DNA of 12,206 nucleotides from Ectocarpus siliculosus (taxonomy: Eukaryota > Sar > Phaeophyceae > Ectocarpales > Ectocarpaceae): assembly GCA_000310025.1 (NCBI GenBank), contig FN649747.1, forward strand, positions 1,479,489-1,491,694. The letters run 5' to 3'. The position numbers and the translations under genes were made by a program. Shown here one piece after another: positions 1-6,645 of this stretch (positions are counted from its first letter, which is position 1; each line of letters begins with the position of its first letter). The notes under the pieces are model-generated. The model did no database searches, was not told the origin of the DNA, and saw only the letters and a list, made by a program, of their open reading frames with translations.

Positions 1-42
1 CCATGAAATACAACAACGCCGTTCGGAAAAATGTATGCCTCC
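1..42 (-). CDS. Possible tenth exon of CNBD protein (cut by window edge)
   Basis: The acceptor AACGTCTTGCTTTACAG (AG at 44-43) has a fair pyrimidine context. The 14 codons after it are open in phase 0, as exon 9 requires, and begin GGIHFSERRCC. The segment is too short to assign to a fold, and the rest lies outside the window. Confidence 0.3.
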
Positions 43-3000
43 CTGTAAAGCAAGACGTTGGTAGAGTCACAGCCACAGCATGTCAGCGACATATGTCGAT
101 CAGTTGACGGGATCAAGCGAACCACAGCTGATGGGTTAGTCAAGCAACGCCAGAAATTAAACAATGAAATGTAAGGGTTGTACCGCTTTGTTCAGGCAAT
201 GGAGCGGAAAAGCACCGCTTCGCAAGCCTTTCTGACGCTACGGTAGCATCGTTACTGTCCGAGATGATACAGAGGAAAAGCTAACAATATGTTCTAGTCG
301 ACAACTTTTGATGGACCAGAGAATAAGTTGATGTCACAAGGCTGCATGGTACTCCGCATTCTTCAGAGAAAAACAGATACGCGGTTTTCTCCTCGAGAAA
401 ATGTCCTTGGTTCTTCACCTTGTCGAATATTGCCATGGCCTTCTCGCTATTGCGAAGAGCCACAAAGGCACGCAGACGGCGGCATTCCCTGGCGAAGCAA
501 GCCAACACGTGGGAGGTACGCACGTGTAACAGGTCGTTGTTGGCCACCAATGTGCTGAGAAGGAAAGCGCCAGGGTCATCCTTCTCTTTCACGTCAGACC
601 TCGCATTGGTCTAAAATAGGCTGGCCTATGCAGGCTGGCAGATGCCAAATTTTGAGCCCAGACTACGTGCGCGAAGCATGTTAGTGACGTACTCAAAGTC
701 ACGGTTGCCAGAAGACTCGAGACCATCAGATGCCGACGTGATTACCTATATCGTGCTTGACCCTATGAAGACTAGCGGGAATCCCATCTAGGACAGGAGT
801 AACTCTCTGACGCCATGGTTGTTTCGTCCGACGCTTAATTCACCTGGCGGGAACCACGAGAAGCTCACAGGGAGCCGTCCGGGTCATGACCGTGGCCGTC
901 CGAAACGGGATGCCCAGCACATCCTTCACGGCCACCGAGAAGTACTCGTCACCGAACAGATCTCCCTCTCTGCATGCACACAGCACATGGAAACGCGACG
1001 TAGCATCGAGACAGTAATTGGGGGGGGGAATCGAAGCCGAAACCAACCTGGTTGGCATCTACGCCCTTCGTGTCCATTGCAGACCTTGCCAGTCACAAAA
1101 CACCAGGTGTTCGAGCCACGCAAGTTGCATTTTACGGGGAAACGTCGCTGTTGAACTCGTGAACCAACTTTGAGTGGAGTTGTTGCTACACTACTTAACT
1201 TACAAAGCAGGCGCGCGTTGTTTCGCAACGTGCCAGCCTGTAGCTTTTTACGGCCTCCGTGATACAGGAACAAATGATCGCCTGCGAGATTCTGGGCACA
1301 AGACGGGTTTACTCGAGTACTTTTGCATATAACGACAAGGGCAGTTTACAGGCGAGACCAGACCACGTGCGTACACTTACGTTATCAGTCTATCCCCAGA
1401 TTTATCGCCGCCGATCTGGTCGGCAGTTCCAGTGAACATGATGTATGCCTCACCGAAGCACTCGCGCCCTCTCCGAAAGACATGCCTGGAAAATAAAAAG
1501 AACGTGTGGTACGTCGTTGGTTTGTTCCCGACTCTGAATCTGAGTCCTGGGTGTCGGAAGAGCGCGGGATTCATTCCACTCTCAACGCATTTGCCTAGAC
1601 TTGCTGTTTCTTATCGCGTGCCGAGTTTGGAACCATCATTGTTCACACGCCTACCCGCATCGAACCGACTTTGCACGGACGTACAACCCACTTGTTTCTA
1701 AATAGCGCAATATTTACTGCCGATTCCGGAATGTTGCCGAACGACCGTTGTGGTTTCGTTCATTTGGTATGTGTCAACACAAACGAAAAAATACCATCGC
1801 GCCTGCCTGGAACTGTCAATCCGCGTAGCTCAATTGCTGCAGCCATGGCAGCTACCTGCTCCAGTGGTAGATCAGCGCAGAACGCCACCTGTGCGATAAA
1901 TAGAGAACGGTGGTGGGTCTGACAAGAGGGGTCACCTCTGGAATATGTTGGCGGATCCGAGGGTATGTAGATCAAGTCTCAGACCATCAACCGGCCGTCA
2001 CTTCGTGGAACAGAACAGGCGAACGCAATGAATACATCTCATGGCGTAATCCACAACGACCAGAATTGGTTGTAACGTGGGAGTCCCGCGAGCACTGACG
2101 GGATACGTTGAGGACAGTAATCGTCTGCAGAAATCCAACTATCAATAGAATGATGAGGAAGGCCCTTTGTGGATACGTTGATGCATCCCTGTAAACGTTT
2201 GCAGAATTTTCACGTCGATATTCATAGATTTCATACCCAGGGCAGAGGTTGAAGTAGCTCTATCATGCTGATACTCGTGTCTTGCCTTCGACGCACACCT
2301 ATAAATGTATCTAGGCCCAAAGAAAACTCAAAGCGATGACGTCCGGATTCCTGCAGAGGCATTTTGTCGTTCATCTTGAATTGGTGAGTGTGACAGCTTA
2401 AGGTCGTCAAGACGGATCTACCCCCCATGACAAAACACAGATATCACAGGTGTTCCTCGGTTTCATTTCACGGCTTTGAGCCCCGGGTGAACGTTGGAGG
2501 ACGAAGCTCTCCAACGAATGTGACCCCAATGCGCTTGAATTTAGTTATGGAAGCGTTTTTGTTGATACTGTTGTTGTCTTCACCCGTATGATAGAGTTCT
2601 GACCTTACCCTGAACATCATCTCCCGCATTGTAAATAATTCTGCAGTAACGTCATGTCCGTCGCCACAAGTAGAATGATGCGGGCCGATAGTACTTGGAG
2701 TCAGTGTTGGTGAAAGCGGTCTTTGCTGTTAACTACGCGTCTTGAACGGGGTTGGCAATATTTCAAGTGCGTCTCGAACTGTTGGTATCAAAACCCAGAT
2801 TTCCAGGACGTTTTCCTATCCAAAATGAAGCACTTCGCCAGTCACCCCAAAGCTCATCAACGGATGACCTTGCACCGAAAAGCTGTGCTGCGGAGGAGAC
2901 GTTGGGAAATCAGTTTCACCAATAGCGGTCCATCTCACCCTCTCCGTGAGGTACTTGATCGCGATTTCGAGTTGATCTCCCGCCCTTCCTTTCGCCGGAA

Positions 3001-5584
3001 AGTTGAAAGCCAAGCGGGCCTTGCTCTTAAGGTGGTCGGGTTCCTTCGATGCGTCGTATTTGTCTGTCGTGTTTGTGAACTGGCTCCTGATAACAAGAAA
3101 ACCACGACAGATCGAGTACCCGGAGACAAAATGATGCACAGAGTACGAATGCTACCTGCTTAAGTTAGAGAGTGCAATGTTGCTGTTACGTATTAATTCT
3201 GTGTAGAGCTTATGCGCAACATGCATTTTTCACCGGCTGATTCTGTGCAAATATAACGTTCTTGCACCAGAAAAAGGTAGTGTTGACGTGTCCTCCGATT
3301 AACGAGCGAGCAACCGAAGAGAGCGTGTTCCGGTGTTCCCCTGCATGCGATTCAAGATTCCTCAGCTGCGAGCTCGACCAGTCCAAACGCGTGGTGCGCC
3401 TTCTTTGTTTTAACCAAAGGCGACTATCGTGACGTGCCTGCAAGTTTGGAGCGTTGAAATCCAGTCCTGACGTCCGATGACCAGAAGCTCGGCTCTCCCA
3501 TCCTTCCTGCCCCCACCGCGGGTCGTAGTGGCAACGTCGCCACCGCTGTCGTGTAGAAGCTCTAGGTGTGGAGTCTTCGCATATTCAAGAAAGTCCTCAA
3601 CAGGCTTGTCACCATCCAGGTCTGGCTCCAAGGGCTGGCCGAACTCCTGCCCCGCTCCCAGCACACGCACACCCTTTGGGGACAGCGAGAGCGGGTGAAA
3701 AACGTTTTCTTCCAGTGGTGACACGCAATAGTGGAGATGATACCGGTACGATGCTCCGCAGACGTCTGCAGCCGGCCGAAATAACTCGAAATGGCGGCAA
3801 ATAGTTATGTATTGCCTTGGCTTTTACTTGGTGTCCGAGGCAGGCCAACCGCGCTTTTATCAAGAACACGTTCCAGGCAGGTAAGGCAGGGGCAAAGTGT
3901 GCTGTGTGTCTCAGCTGCTTTCGATGCGTTCGTGCACCGTCACGACCTCGCTGACAACACCCGTACCCCGTCGTTGCCGGAGAGGCTGGCTCATAGCAAA
4001 AGATTTTTAGACAAATTTCCTTTATCCTTTGTTCCTTGTGAGTCTCTCACCTCCGCCCCTTCTCTGTCGAGCACGTTGTTAGTGAGCAGAACTGTCCCCC
4101 TCAACACGACGTACGACCTCATCGCTGGCGAGTGTTTGAGGTACACCATGTCTCCCGGCGCAGTCAGTTCCAGCTGCGTGTCATCGGTTGACCATCGCGC
4201 GAGCATGTTTTCAACTTTGAGCGTTTCAATCTATTCACTCCAGCACGGCTGTAGCCATTTCAATACAAGAAACGCTATATACAAACTTGTAGAGCGCCCA
4301 TTAGAGTACCTTTTATAGTTTGGACCACTCCAAGGTTGACGTCCATAGGCATCATGTGGGGTCGGGCAGACCTTCTACTCGAAAATTGAATGTCTGCAGC
4401 AGTTGTCTCAAGGAAATGAATGCCCTGCGGCAGGCAGATTGGTCCATTTCACCGACAACCATGAAGCAAGACTAACGCTTACGATCGATGGTCACTGTCA
4501 AATAATCTTCACGAAAGAAAGAGACTCACCACTCGATATAGGATGAGATGGAACGACTTCCAATACAAATGGCCGATCCCTACACCCGTGATAATCTCGT
4601 TGTTCTCGGCGCATTTGGTTGTGGATGTTACTCACGACTCACGTGGAGGTTCCGCACGAGTTCGTGGGCCTGATGTTTGTCGAGGGAATCCAATGGTGTC
4701 CAAAGTAGTCCCAGCCGTTCCAAAGCATCCTGAAATCTGATGAGCTCACTAACCGTTCGGTCATCCCCGTCCCTTCTTGCCACCGACCGCACCAACTTGT
4801 TGTGTGTTTGCGGAATAGCATCAGCATTGTAAAAAATGGTTGCAGTGAATACTTGTATTTGCGCATCGTGTGTTTATGTTGGGGCAATATATATACTCGT
4901 CTTGGACAACCCAAAACCTGCAGAGGTCAAGCCCGCTACGTATCCACGGCGCCCCAGTCGGGAGGTCCTTCAGTGCAGTACAATACTGTTATCCCGTACA
5001 GGGGTGAAAGGACGGAGCCGTACAATAGGCACGTGGCCTTGTTCATCAGTTTAAAAGCCCACTGGCGCTACGTAGACTGTAGACTACCCAGTCTGGGGTT
5101 GACTGGGCAGTCTTGTCTAGAATAGTACATCTGACACAGAAGATGATGTACGCTTTGGGGTTCATGAATCCGTCTCGGAGTCAGCAGTGATCTCCGAGGG
5201 GTCCAGTCCTCCCCTCGCCTGCGCTTGTGAGGTCATGATCCCGAGCATTCAAAATGACCCAACGGACACCGCGACTGCTGTTGTTGTCTCTCTCCACCAG
5301 CAACTCTCACGGACCTCGAAAGTCTACTTACATGCACAGAGTGTAAATCCACGCTGAGTGGACAGGGGACTCGAAGCCACACATACTTGGTTCCAATAAA
5401 CGGACGAACTCAATTCAGGAGGACCGACCCGCTCAGCAGCCCCAACAGTATTTGAGCAAGGCTCACAGCCTTCTTGTCTCGACGATTGAACACAGGCTAC
5501 AATTTGTATTGCAAAGCCCCCGTACAGGATTTGGTATGGTGTATGTACTGTAAGCCTCGACGTCTTGCGATATTTCTTAGTCAT
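1..5584 (-). CDS. Tandem cyclic-nucleotide-binding-domain protein (multi-exon, 3' end outside window)
   Basis: Spliced minus-strand gene rebuilt as nine exons: 5584-5332, 4851-4643, 4173-4051, 3673-3438, 3086-2939, 1888-1803, 1485-1381, 969-844, 599-419. All junction phases agree and give 489 codons without a stop. Two CNBD folds are visible. Domain A (about residues 120-265) runs through HELVRNL, APGDMVYL, YVVLRGTV, GAGQEFG and AELLVIGRQDW. Domain B (about 305-432) runs through FCADLPLEQV, HVFRRGRECFGEAYI, EGDLFGD, FRTATV and CELLVVPARSD. CNBDs bind cAMP or cGMP and control kinases, channels or exchange factors. No kinase or channel segment is visible here, so the effector is unknown; PKA-regulatory-like or CNBD-only scaffold proteins are the nearest ideas. 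The 3' end lies left of base 1. Domain identity is strong; exact ends, especially exon 1, are less sure. Confidence 0.82.
43..418 (-). other. Region after exon 9 of the CNBD gene, probable intron
   Basis: 376 bases from GTGAAG to TTTACAG. It contains the 12-bp palindrome CGACATATGTCG at 87-98. The exon 9 frame stays open to 283-281, so a read-through ending there is an alternative. Confidence 0.45.
419..599 (-). CDS. CNBD protein exon 9: helices after domain B
   Basis: The exon ends at GACAAG|GTGAAG (donor 418-413) in phase 0. The peptide begins SDVKEKDDPGAFLLSTL and continues as a mostly helical, arginine-rich stretch (LACFARECRRLRAFVALRNSE). The AG at 601-600 is the acceptor that keeps phase with exon 8 and yields PARSDV, the usual R.D(V/F) ending of a CNBD. 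A better-looking TTTTAG acceptor lies 11 bases upstream (612-611) but would break the frame. Confidence 0.7.
844..969 (-). CDS. CNBD protein exon 8: phosphate-binding cassette of domain B
   Basis: The acceptor is GTGTGCATGCAG (AG at 971-970) and the donor is CCAG|GTGAAT at 843. Length is 126 bases, phase 2 at both ends, with very high third-position GC. The peptide contains EGDLFGDEYF, then GIPFRTATVMTRTAPCELLV, the phosphate-binding cassette. The family Glu of FGE is Asp, while the phosphate-binding Arg is kept and followed by Thr. In PKG-type domains that Thr contacts guanine, so cGMP preference is an inference. Confidence 0.88.
970..1380 (-). other. Intron 7 of the CNBD gene
   Basis: 411 bases from GTAAGT to TGCATGCAG. 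A G-run (C-run on this strand) at 1020-1027 lies just before the acceptor. Confidence 0.75.
1381..1485 (-). CDS. CNBD protein exon 7: core strands of domain B
   Basis: Best-defined exon of the gene. The acceptor is TTCTTTTTATTTTCCAG and the donor is a perfect GTAAGT at 1380-1375. Length is 105 bases, phase 2 at both ends. The peptide HVFRRGRECFGEAYIMFTG matches the CNBD 'vf..Ge....yii..G' strands, followed by a polar loop and DRLIT, which leads into the EGDLFGD cassette of exon 8. Confidence 0.85.
1486..1802 (-). other. Intron 6 of the CNBD gene (GC-AG candidate)
   Basis: 317 bases from GCGCGA to the strong TTTTATTTTCCAG acceptor. Nothing else is recognised. Confidence 0.6.
1803..1888 (-). 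CDS. CNBD protein exon 6: start of domain B
   Basis: The acceptor TCTATTTATCGCACAG precedes GTG in phase 0. The peptide VAFCADLPLEQVAAM, then AAAIELRGLTVPG, is a textbook CNBD opening ('ff..Lp.e.v..ma..ie.r...pG'). Joining to exon 7 in phase 2 requires the exon to stop after CCAGGCAG, which implies a GC donor (GCGCGA at 1802-1797). A GT donor further on (GTTTGT, phase 2) would add about five residues and fit the fold less well. Confidence 0.75.
1889..2938 (-). other. Intron 5 of the CNBD gene
   Basis: 1,050 bases between GTGAGA and ATCGCACAG, the longest intron of this gene in the window. The string GGATACGTTGA occurs twice (2101-2111 and 2170-2180). No exon or RNA gene is recognised. Confidence 0.6.
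2939..3086 (-). CDS. CNBD protein exon 5: linker between the two CNBDs
   Basis: The acceptor is TTCTTGTTATCAG (AG at 3088-3087) and the donor is GTGAGA at 2938-2933. The exon is 148 bases, phase 2 in and phase 0 out. Third codon positions are strongly GC. The peptide ends KGRAGDQLEIAIKYLTER, which resembles the helix preceding a CNBD, and runs straight into FCADLPLEQV of the next exon. The frame stays open past the donor, so a short extension cannot be excluded. Confidence 0.75.
3087..3437 (-). other. Intron 4 of the CNBD gene (GC-AG candidate)
   Basis: 351 bases between GCACGT and TTGTTATCAG. It contains a TGCATGC motif at 3342-3348. No exon is convincing. Confidence 0.6.
3438..3673 (-). 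CDS. CNBD protein exon 4: degenerate phosphate-binding cassette of domain A
   Basis: The exon follows a pyrimidine-rich acceptor (CGCTGTCCCCAAAG) in phase 0 and ends in phase 2 at a likely GC donor (CAG|GCACGT). It starts GVRVLGAGQEFGQ, the 'L..G..FGe' part of a CNBD, and ends AELLVIGRQDW, the closing strand. Between them sits a longer than usual acidic and glycine-rich stretch of about 47 residues. The conserved FGE glutamate is Gln, and the R-A-A/T segment reads GDVATTT without the arginine, so nucleotide binding by domain A is doubtful. Confidence 0.8.
4051..4173 (-). CDS. CNBD protein exon 3: first beta strands of domain A
   Basis: 41 codons, phase 0 at both ends. Acceptor is ACGCAG with AG at 4175-4174, and the donor is GTGAGA at 4050-4045. 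The peptide carries LELTAPGDMVYL, then RSYVVLRGTVLL, the typical CNBD 'pGd.v' turn and 'yvvl.G.v' strand. Joining it directly after HELVRNLH of exon 2 gives normal CNBD spacing, which chose this acceptor over the TAG at 4232-4231, where the frame is also open. Confidence 0.8.
4174..4642 (-). other. Intron 2 of the CNBD gene
   Basis: 469 bases between GTGAGT and ACGCAG. The frame is open upstream of the acceptor to 4230, but no CNBD feature is seen there. Nothing else is recognised. Confidence 0.65.
4643..4851 (-). CDS. CNBD protein exon 2: entry helices of domain A
   Basis: The exon ends at a strong GTGAGT donor (4642-4637) in phase 0. The peptide SELIRFQDALERLG, then LWTPLDSLDKHQAHELVRNL, matches the helical lead-in of CNBDs (a leucine-rich helix, then 'plf..l...q...l...l'). 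The 5' boundary is ambiguous. The acceptor at 4852-4853 (phase 1) fits exon 1, while an alternative at 4796-4797 would begin at LVRSVARRDGDD in phase 0. Neither acceptor has a strong pyrimidine tract. Confidence 0.65.
4852..5331 (-). other. Intron 1 of the CNBD gene
   Basis: 480 bases between the candidate exon 1 donor and the exon 2 acceptor. It holds the hairpin at 5081-5113; no coding exon is convincing. Confidence 0.4.
5081..5113. repeat. Imperfect hairpin in intron 1 of the CNBD gene
   Basis: AGACTACCCAGTC (5081-5093) pairs with GACTGGGCAGTCT (5101-5113) with one mismatch, around a 7-base loop. Confidence 0.85.
5332..5584 (-). CDS. CNBD protein, candidate first exon
   Basis: Open frame starting at an ATG in good context (GACCATGA) and ending at a perfect GTAAGT donor at 5331-5326. 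It contributes 84 codons plus one base (phase 1), which fits the phase-1 acceptor at 4852. Third-position GC is only about half and no domain is recognisable in the peptide (begins MTKKYRKTSRL). It could be a real N-terminus, or the true start could lie elsewhere. Its position facing the EDR2_C gene supports a divergent arrangement. Confidence 0.35.
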
Positions 5585-6027
5585 GGTCTATGGACGAGCG
5601 GCGCTGCTGTAGTCTAGACCACCAGGCTGGTGGGGTAGCCTGTCTAACGTGCAGGCATGTTCTTTTGATGTGCAGCGTTATTGGTGGCCGTGAAACACAC
5701 CTCCAGGAGAGCCTCCTCATCGTACTCTTGGTCCGGAAAAGGGTCGTCTTCGAGCGTGAGGTAGAGCATCGCGGGCTCTCTCGCATCTCACAGATTTGCG
5801 AGGAACCCACCCCTTGACGGGCCGACCGACGTATAAATGATATGAACGTCGCGAGCGCGCGCGCATCTTGCTCCCGCATCTTGCACGGGCCCGCCCAATA
5901 GGATTTATCGAATTCCTTGCGCTCAGAAGCCCGATTGTAGGAATCGGAGAAATGAAACGAAACGAATGATGCCGCAATCATCTTCCCGAGACGGCACCGC
6001 GGCAGCGGCGAAAAATAGACATGAGAG
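5585..6027. promoter_or_regulatory. Divergent intergenic region, probable bidirectional promoter
   Basis: About 440 bases separate the candidate starts of the two head-to-head genes. It holds a TATAAAT string at 5832-5838, a short alternating CG tract near 5854-5863 and two copies of CGCATCTTGC at about 5861-5884. The GAGACG core occurs at 5988-5993, resembling the (A/T)GAGACG motif of coccidian promoters but preceded by C. Purine-rich GAGATG repeats sit at 6022-6040. Promoter function is inferred from position. Confidence 0.4.
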
Positions 6028-6645
6028 ATGAGAGATGGGAGAAAGGTAAAGGTGTGTACGCCAAGCCGTCGCATAACCCTGCCGTGCGGCTCTTCCCCTT
6101 CATCGATCCCCATGTCGAAGTGGCTGGGGTTGCGAAGATCGGGCGCCCGGTCCCCCACATCGGCGGCAAGTGCCCTTCCCCCTGATGACGTTCCCGCTTT
6201 CCTAGGGAAGCAAGATGGCAGCGGTGCGGCATTTTCTGCACCAACGCCGAGGACGGGCCGGAGACGCTCGAGCGAGGAGACAGTTGACGCAGACACATCC
6301 CGACGCTCGTCAAGAGATGACGAGGACGCTCAGAAAGGGGCTGCACCCGCGGATCATGGGCGTGGTCCTGGTGATAGTGTGTCAGACGAATGCTGTGACT
6401 GGGAAGTGGTCCAACACACCTCTGCCGATCTCTCAGGCCTTGTAGGTTTGGACGGTGAAGCGGAAGCCGAGAGACCTCTTTCTCCGGGGGTGGATTTCAG
6501 CGCGGCGTGCATGGTTGATAGGGAGGGAGAGGAAGGGCGGCAGGCCGGAGCTAGTGCCTCTGGTTGCGACGGGAATGACACCTGCAGATGGAAAGACGCG
6601 GCCAGCATCCATAGCTTTCTTGTCCGCGGGCCAACATATCTTCAG
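6028..6645 (+). CDS. EDR2_C protein exon 1: low-complexity N-terminus and domain start
   Basis: Open frame of 206 codons ending at CAG|GTGCGT (donor 6646) in phase 0. The N-terminal 190 residues are rich in Ser, Arg, Glu, Asp and Gly and look disordered. The last residues SFLVRGPTYLQ match the EDR2_C opening. Start choice is unsure: ATG 6028 follows an in-frame stop at 6022, while ATG 6112 (MSKWLGLRR) is also possible. A pyrimidine-rich acceptor-like site ending at 6205 (CGCTTTCCTAG) could make this an internal exon. Confidence 0.75.

Noticed and set aside
2723-3163. A 146-codon plus-strand open frame
   Set aside because: It is antisense to CNBD exon 5 and part of its introns; the minus strand has matching splice sites and higher third-position GC.
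3790-4318. A 175-codon plus-strand open frame
   Set aside because: It is antisense to CNBD exon 3 (4173-4051), whose splice sites, phase and motifs are convincing; the plus peptide shows no domain.
5577-6296. A 239-codon minus-strand open frame across the intergenic region
   Set aside because: It overlaps the plus-strand EDR2_C exon 1 in antisense, shows no domain and has an Arg/Ser-rich shadow composition. The plus frame is tied to a recognised domain.
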